Shown piece by piece: positions 9,901 through 15,585 of a DNA stretch of 36,387 bases. Location: NCBI GenBank assembly GCA_015066065.1, contig SVPB01000012.1, positions 1 to 36,387 of the forward strand. Reading direction: 5' to 3'. A program made the position numbers and the translations under genes. The DNA is from Oscillospiraceae bacterium (GTDB lineage Bacteria; Bacillota; Clostridia; Oscillospirales; Acutalibacteraceae). The notes under the pieces are model-generated. The model made no database searches and was not told where the DNA came from. It saw only the letters and a program-made list of their open reading frames with translations. Each line of letters starts with the position of its first letter. The stretch's first letter is position 1.

Positions 9901-10901
9901 ACGCCCAAGCCGAGGGAATAGAACAGACCACTGCGGCCATAGTGCTTCTCCATCTCTTTTTTGATATAGGCGGCGGTGAGCTGGGTGGCGAACACGTCTG
10001 CCCAGGTGCAGTTGGAGGCGTTGCCGGTACCCATGTGGGAGGTGCCGGGATTATCATAGGAAAGGGTAGCGGCGGAAGGAGCACCGTCACTCATGAGCAC
10101 CATGACCGGCATCCGCTGGGTTCCCTTCTGTACGCCACTGCCGATGACCGTATCGGCTGTTTTAAACTGATTCCAGGCAACCCACAAACCGGCCTGGATG
10201 TAAGTAGCGCCGGCGGTGTTGCGGCTGGTGTTCGCTACATCGCCGCCAGTCTCGGTGGTGACATTGTTCAGCACGGAGATGGACGAGGAGGAGAAAAAAC
10301 TGCCGGCATTATACTGGATAAAGGTTTCGTTATTGCTGACATTGACACCTTTGTAGCGCCCCAGCGGCAGCAGCAGGGTAGTGGATGTGTTCAGCCCGTA
10401 GCCGTCACCCGATGCGGTGCCGGCGTACAGCACCACGCCTACCCGGTTGTTCCGGTTAAGGCCCTGCAGCTTACGGATGGCATCGTTGGTGGCGGTGACC
10501 ATACTGCGGAAGTCATCAGCACTCATACTACCGGACAGATCCAGTACCATCATGGTATCGGTGGGGATGGAAGAATAGCCCACGATGCTCTTGTTAGCGG
10601 CGGCGGCAGACAACGCAATGAGGAAGTTTTCCTCCTCATTGTTCATGCTGATGCTGTTGCCTAAGGCATCCTGCACCGCATCGGTATCCTTGAACACCGA
10701 TTTATCGGTCCACACGGCTCCGGCAAACTCGGTGTGAGTCACCTGTTCTCCAAAGAACCGGGTGTAATCGTTATGAGTGGGAGCATCCACCAAGCGATGA
10801 TAAGGGTCGCTGGCGGCCATGGCGGTCATGATGGGGAGCATACCCAGCACTAGACTCAGCGCCATGATCATGGACAGTAGTTTTTTCATTTTGCTTTTCA
10901 T
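3966..10901 (-). CDS. giant cell-wall-anchored adhesin with VWA domain and isopeptide pilin modules
   Basis: 2311 aa. A signal peptide (about residues 1-29, cleavage near AMA-A) is followed by a von Willebrand A domain whose MIDAS motif DLSGSMS begins at D121. A middle region of about 600 residues has no family I recognise. Cna-B/FctA-like domains follow near residues 1000-1380, then seven tandem FctA/Spy0128-like modules (about 1386-2261). The C-terminus has the sorting motif SPQTG (2273-2277), a hydrophobic stretch and a basic tail (GRKRREENK). FctA-type modules usually form Lys-Asn isopeptide bonds; candidate Lys (TKxLTGR), Glu (xVxEK) and terminal Asn (FxNxY) recur in each module. The SD GGAGG precedes the ATG at 10901. 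The start overlaps the stop of the upstream cysteine-rich gene by 4 bases. It is probably a tip or stalk adhesin for host or matrix binding, and the ligand is unknown. No sortase gene is nearby. Confidence 0.93.
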   Translation of the reverse strand: MKSKMKKLLSMIMALSLVLGMLPIMTAMAASDPYHRLVDAPTHNDYTRFFGEQVTHTEFAGAVWTDKSVFKDTDAVQDALGNSISMNNEEENFLIALSAAAANKSIVGYSSIPTDTMMVLDLSGSMSADDFRSMVTATNDAIRKLQGLNRNNRVGVVLYAGTASGDGYGLNTSTTLLLPLGRYKGVNVSNNETFIQYNAGSFFSSSSISVLNNVTTETGGDVANTSRNTAGATYIQAGLWVAWNQFKTADTVIGSGVQKGTQRMPVMVLMSDGAPSAATLSYDNPGTSHMGTGNASNCTWADVFATQLTAAYIKKEMEKHYGRSGLFYSLGLGVGNNDYALSVLNSPVYNNSPTVGTGINARQDTLYGYWNTYLAASDDANVLFEDYDDSRTSNDLYVTRDAEILGKDYVDHYYGASNSTDLINAFGRLVNQIIVQSKYYPTLVESGDHNLDGYVTIRDQLGDYMQVKDIHGLLAQDTLYAGYAVAKAIAQGTYGDLSSGNLNNLTSEGQEILRAVRRRLNCTEEQAEYVVEQALRNGQLSYTSDTEYSNYIGWFGDADGNYVGYWDGTDTAAVPAGATFRNRSYGYLGTVGTEAGFDLTDMLYISVQVHEEIATRHQTVIWKIPAALIPMTTYSITFEGNSLEEGAYTNLQMTIAEKSPIRLLFEVGLREDIDRYNITEKIANNYGYKNADGTYTFYTNSWDLNATDREHDPTWFDLQPSKENERYYHIADDAIYLKNGNSYVLATAKPAPTDGNIYYRAVSEFRHTPAANDGNAAEINYVYEEISPDNLDETDTMYKGTDNVWYIRKGTPILNVDLARVAKGNNVTGTLLSSFYPEVVLPTATDPVTHMAGTLGNNGKMTLTPVTGIKLTKVLTAAVPDAANDDFVLQVQLSAPTGATLADSYPLTYRNADGSYTETTVDVSDTGLAEVTIAADTAAYITDLPAGTTYTVSEAAHSIYRPVSITGATGVVVQHQLGVVDVVNEPKPPVQDGNLYISKTVEHPFIDAPTALANKTFQVTVELDAVPDGESFNSSIGALTVDDGRLTFPIKAGQTVAIYGIDEDTPFTVSETDLPAGFTLVTPQADRTGTIVGLQNSYVALTNRYVPAAVSPVTLTHEGTKELLGREWLDSDRFTFLLQDIENDTWTTISAKTVAKNDVVSGKASFSFTDALQAQVYDAVGSYSYHIIEQAGQAGGMTYDAVNRRFDVVVTDNDADGKLEISNVIAYAPTAVTTPTAGNANYHLTTAFTNRYAAVNGDEVAVHITKTVDDRPGVGKTPEGFVFELYATGATTPIATTTTDANGLASFDLTFNAAQAGETLYYTVKEYLGGTTVNGMQYTSKTYDLVVKLVDDNAGKVNATINLVDAPVANPTNQIDLTFQNVYAPTPATVDLTAQKVLSGRKLGAGEFTFQLKDTGSNVLQEKKNDANGTITFDPFTLDTVGTTRYTISEVITNTHGVTGDTTVYDVIVTVTDKGDGTLQAAVATENNGSPASAVFRNTYRSASNEVVISGTKGLTGRKLGAGEFTFQLKDANGQVLQEKTNDANGSFAFDALTYTQDDIYHAANHYGTTATVTYQVVEKQTVVAGVTNDTAVYDVTVTLTDNLDGTITAAYTVKKNGADASLVFSNTYRSASNGVVITGTKGLTGRKLGAGEFTFQLKDAGNNVLQEKQNDANGSFAFDALTYTQDDIYHAANHYGTTAVYYYTVSEKLTTVAGVTNDTTVYDITVTLTDNLDGTITAAYTVKKNGAPAVVQFINRYASASNEVVIRGTKALTGRKLEDNTFRFDLLDSEGRVVDYAYADANGNFVFDALTYTQDDIYHAANNYSDTLVLTYKVRENTDGIPGYYTCDPTVFDVIVTVKEQGNGTIAATYVTKKAGVDAFIDFTNEYHSASDAVRLSGTKVLTGRKLKAGEFTFQLKDASGQVLQEKTNDANGTFAFDALTYTQDDIYNAANHYGTTATVTYQVVEKQTVVAGVTNDTAVYDVTVTLTDNLDGTITASAAIKKAGNAATILFENRYASVSNEVKITAHKTLVGRDLKAGEFTFQLKDANGHVLQEKTNDANGNIVFDALTYTQDDIYHAANNHGTTATVTYQVQEVKGQAGGVSYATAVYDVTVTLTDNGDGTVTATEAITLNGLAAEPVFENGYASGDVQVTIRGHKTLNGRQLQDGEFAFLLTDEKGNAVETVKNNADGLFVFAPLTFDKAGTFTYTVSEVKGNAEGVTYDDRVYTVTVEVTDNGDGTKSATVTSLLENETADISFTNIYKPAPPVQPESPQTGYAGQLAAWAAVLFVSGTGLLGTTLLGRKRREENK
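4110..6750 (-). repeat. array of seven approximately 130-residue FctA/Spy0128-like modules
   Basis: In the adhesin gene, near-identical units of about 350-390 bases recur. Each opens with a GRxLxxGEFTFQLKD-type segment, carries ALTYTQDDIYHAANHYG in units 2-6, and closes with FxNxY. Units 2, 3 and 5 are almost identical over long stretches. Unit 4 (about 5240-5630) diverges, with GRKLEDNTFRFDLLD, and units 1 and 7 lack the TYTQDDI insert. These are protein-domain repeats inside one gene, not a mobile element. Confidence 0.9.
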
Positions 10902-11236
10902 TGTGTTTCCTCCTTAGTGCAGTGTCGGTTTTGCTCACATTGGCATACGCCGATCTCTTCTTTGTCATTAGGATAGTATACACAGTCGGCACACCATCCA
11001 TCCGGGTCACTGCCCCGGCATTGATAATAAGCACAGGGGTCTTGGATGCGGGTCACGATGGGGCGACCATCTGCGGTATACTCCGGATTCTGAGCCAGGT
11101 CGGGGAAGATAGGTATGGGCTCCTCCGACAGCCGTTCTTTTTCGGAGTAATAACCGTATACAATGGTATACGATCGTTCCTCCACCCGGATGGTCTTATA
11201 GACCTCCCCCTCCTGGGGAGTGTTTTTTCGATACAT
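10898..11236 (-). CDS. small cysteine-rich protein coupled to the adhesin
   Basis: 112 aa, and I do not recognise the family. There is no signal peptide or membrane segment, so it is probably cytoplasmic. The N-terminal half is polar. The last third has seven cysteines in closely spaced pairs (DPCAYYQC, WCADC, CQC, HC), suggesting metal binding or disulfide knots. Its stop codon overlaps the adhesin start (ATGA), so translation of the two is likely coupled. The ATG at 11236 is preceded by AGGGGG, 7 bases upstream, which lies inside the 3' arm of a hairpin. It could be an adhesin-specific regulator, chaperone or assembly factor, but nothing in the sequence decides this. Confidence 0.75.
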   Translation of the reverse strand: MYRKNTPQEGEVYKTIRVEERSYTIVYGYYSEKERLSEEPIPIFPDLAQNPEYTADGRPIVTRIQDPCAYYQCRGSDPDGWCADCVYYPNDKEEIGVCQCEQNRHCTKEETQ

Positions 11237-11240
11237 GCAA

Positions 11241-11282
11241 AAACCCCCTATGCCGTTGTTACAACAACAGTATAAGGGGTTT
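11241..11282 (-). terminator. long hairpin between the regulator and the cysteine-rich gene (terminator and/or RBS-masking)
   Basis: On the minus strand AAACCCCTTAT (11282-11272) pairs with ATAGGGGGTTT (11251-11241). An inner GTTGT/ACAAC stem has a four-base loop, and T residues follow. G-U wobbles favour folding of the minus-strand RNA. It sits after the regulator gene and would end its transcript. The GGGGG arm is also the only SD candidate for the cysteine-rich gene, so any read-through RNA would have that SD paired. Confidence 0.7.
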
Positions 11283-11297
11283 TGTTCTTTATTTCAC
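11269..11297 (-). promoter_or_regulatory. candidate promoter of the cysteine-rich/adhesin unit
   Basis: Minus strand: GTGAAA (11297-11292), a 17-base spacer and TATACT (11274-11269). The -35 matches consensus in 4 of 6 positions and the -10 in 5 of 6, a promoter that could need an activator. Transcripts starting near 11262 would lack the 5' arm of the hairpin and leave the SD free. Confidence 0.5.
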
Positions 11298-11299
11298 TA

Positions 11300-11323
11300 T
11301 GCCCAAAGGTAATATTTTGGGTA
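11300..11323. promoter_or_regulatory. inverted repeat, candidate operator for the LuxR-type regulator
   Basis: Arms TGCCCAAA (11300-11307) and TTTGGGTA (11316-11323) match in 7 of 8 positions, with an 8-base spacer. The dyad lies directly upstream of the candidate -35 of the adhesin unit and centres about 50 bases before the predicted start, a usual place for an activator site. Confidence 0.5.
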
Positions 11324-11359
11324 TTTTTGAGGCGAGGATTTCCAAAAACTACCCACCGA

Positions 11360-12592
11360 CTACACGAAATGGTGTAGCTCTGAACGGCTGTTGGCACCGG
11401 TCTTGTCCATGGCACTGCGCAGCGCCTGCTTGACGGCGTTGACCGAGATGCTCAGGCGGTCGGCGATCTCCTTGTTGCTCAGACCGTATACCGCCAGCTT
11501 GCATATCTGCCGTTCACGCAGGGTCAGAGCATCGGACAGGGTGGTGTTATGGACGGCGTTGTGCAGAATAACCCAGCCTTGCTGGCAGTTTCGGGACAGT
11601 CGCTTGACCTCTGCGAAGGCATTCTTGTCCAGCGCCTCCAGCCGATCATCCAGCAGATTGCCTAAACGGATCCGGTTCTCCGCCAACGGAAGATAGAGCT
11701 GATCCGGCAAAGCCAGCTGTAAAGCACGGTCGATGTGCAGGAGGGCCAGTTGGTCGTCTCCATTGATGTGATACGCCACAGCGCAAAGCATGCGTAGCTG
11801 TATTTCGGTTACCATCACGCCTTCCATCGTCGTCTGGGTGATAAGCGGCTCCAGGATAAGCGGCATGGTTTGCAGAAAGATCAGCGCCGGATGGCGGTCG
11901 TTAGCCCACTGCTCTGCCTCGTGGGCGGTGATGTACAGATACTTGGCGTAACACAGCCGCGCCATAGGATGCAGTTCACGGGGCAGGGGGGTGAAATCTC
12001 CCCGGCGGAACCAGTCGGGGAAATAGCTGGTATCGTTGATGATGCTCTTGTTGACCGCATACCAGAAATCCATCTGGACACGCAGAACAGGGTCGGCAAT
12101 TTCGCCACTTTCCAGGTGCTTTTGTGCCTCGTTCCACAGAGGTAGATCCCCTAATACGATAGCGCATTGCGCCATATAAGAGCCTACCAGGGTGCGCAGC
12201 GCGCTACCCGGCTGTTCTTTCGCTTTGAGCTTGTAGAGCAGCTCTTTGGTTTCCGTAGCCTTGCCTTGGGCGTGGTAGAGCTGGATGCGGAAGATGTCCT
12301 GCATAAGAGGATCATCGGCCAAGCTTTCTAAAACGGCGTTGGCGGTGCCCGGCTTGTTGTACCGGGTCAGCAGGGTCAATTGCTCCCGCTTGTGGTCGGC
12401 GGAGGTATCGCCGCTGGCACGGGCAATAGCCTTCTTGCGCCCGTCCTCCGGCTTAACCGCCAGCGGAGGGATCATCCATTCCCGTCCCCAGCGTACGGCG
12501 CCGGGAATGGCACCACTTTTACACAGATCTTGTACCCGACGGACGGTTAATCCCCATTGTTCACTTATCTGTTTGACAGTTAAGTAATCCAA
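11360..12592 (-). CDS. transcriptional regulator with excisionase-like N-terminal HTH and LuxR-type C-terminal HTH
   Basis: 410 aa. Residues 1-50 (LTVKQISEQWGLTVRRVQDLC followed by a WxIP wing) resemble the MerR/excisionase-type HTH_17 domain. Residues about 350-410 form a clear LuxR/GerE HTH: LTLRERQICKLAVYGLSNKEIADRL, then SVNAVKQALRSAMDKTGA. The roughly 300 residues between are alpha-helical and TPR-like in appearance, possibly a sensor. There is no response-regulator receiver domain. The start is a TTG at 12592; an in-frame stop lies a few codons upstream, no better start follows, and the SD is weak. It is transcribed towards the adhesin unit and is its likely regulator. A strong promoter with several dyads drives it. 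Confidence 0.85.
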   Translation of the reverse strand: MDYLTVKQISEQWGLTVRRVQDLCKSGAIPGAVRWGREWMIPPLAVKPEDGRKKAIARASGDTSADHKREQLTLLTRYNKPGTANAVLESLADDPLMQDIFRIQLYHAQGKATETKELLYKLKAKEQPGSALRTLVGSYMAQCAIVLGDLPLWNEAQKHLESGEIADPVLRVQMDFWYAVNKSIINDTSYFPDWFRRGDFTPLPRELHPMARLCYAKYLYITAHEAEQWANDRHPALIFLQTMPLILEPLITQTTMEGVMVTEIQLRMLCAVAYHINGDDQLALLHIDRALQLALPDQLYLPLAENRIRLGNLLDDRLEALDKNAFAEVKRLSRNCQQGWVILHNAVHNTTLSDALTLRERQICKLAVYGLSNKEIADRLSISVNAVKQALRSAMDKTGANSRSELHHFV

Positions 12593-12613
12593 TTGTACTC
12601 GTCATCTCTTTTC

Positions 12614-12662
12614 TTCGTCAGCACGAAAACTTCGCCAGCACGAATGTTGCGTTTAAACGCAA
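12614..12662. promoter_or_regulatory. cluster of three dyads in the regulator's 5' region
   Basis: TTCGTCAGCACGAA (12614-12627) is a perfect 5-4-5 inverted repeat. TTCGCCAGCACGAA (12631-12644) repeats it 17 bases later with one change. TTGCGTTTAAACGCAA (12647-12662) is a perfect 16-bp palindrome covering the predicted transcription start. They look like operators for autoregulation or for another repressor. Confidence 0.55.
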
Positions 12663-12666
12663 ACTG

Positions 12667-12695
12667 ATTATACACCTTTTCTTCTGCGAAATCAA
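12667..12695 (-). promoter_or_regulatory. sigma-A-type promoter of the LuxR-type regulator
   Basis: Minus strand: TTGATT (12695-12690), a 17-base spacer and TATAAT (12672-12667). The start point would fall near 12660, inside the 16-bp palindrome. Confidence 0.8.
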
Positions 12696-12698
12696 TAG

Positions 12699-13418
12699 TT
12701 ATTCTTTCGATTTTTCGGACAGATCCCGTATCACTTCACCGGCCAGCAGTAATCCTGCCACCGCCGGCACCACGGCGGTAGAGCCGGGGGTATCCCGTCG
12801 TCCTTCCGGGTTGTCGTCGACGGCAAAAAAAGGACGTCGAGGCTGTTCGGGGGAATAGACTACCTTGAGATGCTTGATTCCTCGCAGTCCCAGTTCCTTG
12901 CGCATAATGCGCGCGAGGGGACACATGGTGGTCTTGTTGATGTCGGTGACGGTCAGGGCGGAAGCATCCAGCTTGTTGCCGGTCCCCATACAGCTGATCA
13001 GGGGTACTCCGGCCTCCTTGGCTCGTACCGCCAGCGTTAGCTTGGCGGTGACCGTATCGATCGCATCTACCACATAGTCGTACACGGTCAGGTCGAGCTT
13101 GTCCGCCGTCTCGGGGGAGTAAAACAGTGTATGTGTCACCACCCGGCAGATGGGGTTGATGGCCGCTATCCGCTGGGCGGCGACGTCGGTCTTATATTGC
13201 CCCACCGTGTGGTGGGTGGCCAAAACTTGGCGATTGATGTTGGATAGGGAGAGACGGTCGTTGTCGATGAGATCGATAGCCCCCACCCCGGAACGGGCAA
13301 GAGCTTCAACCACATAGCCCCCTACGCCGCCCAAACCAAACACCGCTACCCGCGCATGGGAAAGCCGTTTCATGCCTTCTTCTCCCAGTAGCATGGCGGT
13401 TCTGATAAACTGTTCCAT
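12699..13418 (-). CDS. tcdA: tRNA threonylcarbamoyladenosine dehydratase (TcdA/CsdL, ThiF-like)
   Basis: 239 aa, an E1-like ThiF/MoeB-fold protein. The ATP-binding GLGGVGGYVVEALARSGVG is at about residues 28-46, followed by DNDRLSLSNINRQ, the VVDAIDTVTAKL segment and a C-terminal AVVPAVAGLLLAGEVI. TcdA uses ATP to cyclise t6A37 in tRNA to ct6A. The length and the MCPLARIMRKELGLRGI / KVVYSPEQP segments fit TcdA better than ThiF or MoeB. It is transcribed divergently from proB, with its own promoter. Confidence 0.88.
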   Translation of the reverse strand: MEQFIRTAMLLGEEGMKRLSHARVAVFGLGGVGGYVVEALARSGVGAIDLIDNDRLSLSNINRQVLATHHTVGQYKTDVAAQRIAAINPICRVVTHTLFYSPETADKLDLTVYDYVVDAIDTVTAKLTLAVRAKEAGVPLISCMGTGNKLDASALTVTDINKTTMCPLARIMRKELGLRGIKHLKVVYSPEQPRRPFFAVDDNPEGRRDTPGSTAVVPAVAGLLLAGEVIRDLSEKSKE

Positions 13419-13448
13419 AAAGCCACTCCCATTGTAGTTTATACCTTC

Positions 13449-13477
13449 ATTTTACCACACTTGGCGGTGGGTTGCAA
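13449..13477 (-). promoter_or_regulatory. promoter of tcdA
   Basis: Minus strand: TTGCAA (13477-13472), a 17-base spacer and TAAAAT (13454-13449), about 30 bases before the tcdA start. Confidence 0.75.
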
Positions 13478-13518
13478 CTTTTTTCCTTGCAATCTACAGC
13501 GGAGTGTGGTATTCTGTC

Positions 13519-13524
13519 TATAAT
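13519..13524 (+). promoter_or_regulatory. -10 element of the proBAC promoter
   Basis: TATAAT at 13519-13524, 29 bases before the proB start. No good -35 lies 16-18 bases upstream (TTGCAA at 13487 is 26 bases away), so the promoter may depend on an activator. Confidence 0.45.
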
Positions 13525-13553
13525 TAATTACTTTAGTATGAAGGGGCATGGTT

Positions 13554-14333
13554 ATGCGTATCATTGTCAAGGTGGGCACCTCCACCTTAGCCCACACCAC
13601 CGGATTGCTCAACATCCGCCGGGTGGAAAAGCTGTGCAACGTCATGAGCGATCTCAAGAATGCCGGTCATGAGCTGGTGCTGGTTTCCTCCGGTGCCATT
13701 GGCATGGGCGTGGGCAAGCTGTCTCTGGGCGGCCGCCCCACCGATATCCCTACCAAGCAGGCCGCCGCCGCCGTGGGTCAGTGCGAGCTGATGTATACTT
13801 ATGACAAGCTGTTTACCGAGCACAATCATACGGTGGCGCAGATCCTCATCACCGGTGCTGATCTGCAGCACGAGGAACGCCGTGCCAATTTTCATAACAC
13901 CATGTATCGCTTGCTGGAGCTGGGGGCACTGCCGATTATCAACGAGAACGACTCGGTAGCCACCGAGGAGATCGTCATCGGCGACAACGATACGCTGGGC
14001 GCTATTGTGGCCACCAATGTGCAGGCGGATCTGCTGATTCTGCTGTCGGACATCGATGGCCTGTATACCGGCGATCCCCGTCACGATCCTGCCGCCACCC
14101 TTCTGCCGGTGGTGGAGGCGATCACCCCTGAGGTGATCGCCATGACTGGCGGTGCCGGCAGCAGTCTGGGTACCGGCGGCATGCATACCAAGCTGCACGC
14201 TGCGCAGATCGCCACCGAAGCAGGCATTCCCATGGTCATTGCCAACGGACAGGATCCGGCGGTGCTGTACGACATCGTAGCCGGAGAGCCGGTCGGCACT
14301 CGCTTTTTGGCCAAAAAAGAGGTGCTGTTATGA
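13554..14333 (+). CDS. proB: glutamate 5-kinase
   Basis: 259 aa. It phosphorylates glutamate to gamma-glutamyl phosphate, the first step of proline synthesis. The amino-acid-kinase fold shows VKVGTSTL at the N-terminus, VSSGAIGMGVGKL, INENDSVATEEI, GDNDTLGAIVA, LLSDIDGLYTGDPR and GGMHTKLHAAQIA. The PUA domain found at the C-terminus of the E. coli enzyme is absent. I chose the ATG at 13554 over 13548 because AAGGGG (13541-13546) is 7 bases from the first and 1 base from the second. The stop overlaps proA by 4 bases. Confidence 0.96.
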   Translation: MRIIVKVGTSTLAHTTGLLNIRRVEKLCNVMSDLKNAGHELVLVSSGAIGMGVGKLSLGGRPTDIPTKQAAAAVGQCELMYTYDKLFTEHNHTVAQILITGADLQHEERRANFHNTMYRLLELGALPIINENDSVATEEIVIGDNDTLGAIVATNVQADLLILLSDIDGLYTGDPRHDPAATLLPVVEAITPEVIAMTGGAGSSLGTGGMHTKLHAAQIATEAGIPMVIANGQDPAVLYDIVAGEPVGTRFLAKKEVLL

Positions 14334-15580
14334 CAACCCAGGAGATACTCATCCGTGCCAAGGCCGCTACCCGACGGCTGTCGGAGCTGACCACACAGCG
14401 CAAGAACACCGCCTTGGCGGCTATGGCGGACAGCCTGCTGGCGTCCACCGATGCGATTTTAGCGGCTAATGCCCGGGACGTGGAAGCCGCTGTCGGCACC
14501 ATCAGCGAGGTGATGGTGGATCGTCTGCGCCTGACTGCCGACCGTATTGCCGGCATGGCCCAGGGCATTCGCCAGGTAGCCGAGCTTCCCGACCCGGTGG
14601 GTCGTGTGTTGGAGGAGCATACCCACCCCAATGGTATGACCATTCGCAAGGTGGCGGTGCCGGTGGGGGTAGTGGCCATTATTTATGAGAGCCGCCCCAA
14701 CGTTACCTCCGATGCGGCGGCGCTGGCACTTAAGTCCGGCAATGTCTGCATTCTTCGTGGCGGCAAGGAGGCTTATCGCTCGGCGGCGGCTATTGTCACC
14801 GCCCTACGTGACGCTTTAGCGTCGGTGGAGGTGGATCCCGACATGATCCAGCTGGTGGAAGATACCACCCGTCAGAGTGCGCATGAGCTGATGACCGCTG
14901 AGGGATACGTGGACATGCTCATCCCCCGTGGCGGCGCCGGGCTGATTCGTGCCTGTGTGCAGAACGCCACCGTCCCCTGCATCCAGACCGGCACCGGTAT
15001 CTGCCATGTGTATGTGGATAAGGCCGCCGACATGGATATGGCGCTTGCTATACTGGACAATGCCAAGATGAGCCGTCCTTCGGTGTGCAACGCCGCAGAG
15101 GTGTGCCTGGTGCATCAGGATATCGCTTCTGCCTTGCTGCCCCGTCTGCGTGATCGCCTGCAGTCTCCTGACCGGGCCCACCAAGCCGAACTGCGGCTGT
15201 GCCCCCGGGCGGCCGCCATTATTGACGGTACACCTGCTGACGATAAGGATTTTGACACCGAGTTCCTGGATTATATTCTGGCGATCAAGGTGGTGGAGGA
15301 TATCACCGAGGCCATTGACCACATTGCCCTTCACTCCACCCACCACAGCGAGAGCATCATCACGGACGACCCCGAAGCGGTCGACCGGTTTACGGCGGCC
15401 GTTGATTCCGCCGCGGTGTATGTCAACGTATCCACCCGCTTTACCGATGGCGGCGAGTTTGGACTGGGCTGTGAGATGGGGATCGCTACACAGAAGCTAC
15501 ACGCGCGCGGTCCCATGGGCCTGCGCGAGTTGACCACCTACAAGTATATTATCTCCGGTAACGGACAGACGAGAGGATGA
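14330..15580 (+). CDS. proA: glutamate-5-semialdehyde dehydrogenase (gamma-glutamyl phosphate reductase)
   Basis: 416 aa, full length. It reduces gamma-glutamyl phosphate to glutamate semialdehyde with NADPH, the second step of proline synthesis. The aldehyde-dehydrogenase fold is evident in VPVGVVAIIYESRPNVTSDAAALALKSGN and the catalytic Cys in RPSVCNAAE (C253). The C-terminal GEFGLGCEMGIATQKLHARGPMG is characteristic. It overlaps proB by 4 bases and its stop runs into the proC leader, so the three genes form one translation-coupled operon. Confidence 0.97.
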   Translation: MTTQEILIRAKAATRRLSELTTQRKNTALAAMADSLLASTDAILAANARDVEAAVGTISEVMVDRLRLTADRIAGMAQGIRQVAELPDPVGRVLEEHTHPNGMTIRKVAVPVGVVAIIYESRPNVTSDAAALALKSGNVCILRGGKEAYRSAAAIVTALRDALASVEVDPDMIQLVEDTTRQSAHELMTAEGYVDMLIPRGGAGLIRACVQNATVPCIQTGTGICHVYVDKAADMDMALAILDNAKMSRPSVCNAAEVCLVHQDIASALLPRLRDRLQSPDRAHQAELRLCPRAAAIIDGTPADDKDFDTEFLDYILAIKVVEDITEAIDHIALHSTHHSESIITDDPEAVDRFTAAVDSAAVYVNVSTRFTDGGEFGLGCEMGIATQKLHARGPMGLRELTTYKYIISGNGQTRG

Positions 15581-15585
15581 GTGTG

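Noticed and set aside
9489-10664. A 391-codon open frame opposite the VWA region
   Set aside because: It is antisense to the conserved VWA domain and has no ribosome-binding site or recognisable domain.
12614-12644. LexA/SOS box reading of the TTCG...CGAA dyads
   Set aside because: The Gram-positive LexA box is GAAC-N4-GTTC. These sites have TTCGT-N4-ACGAA, the reverse polarity.
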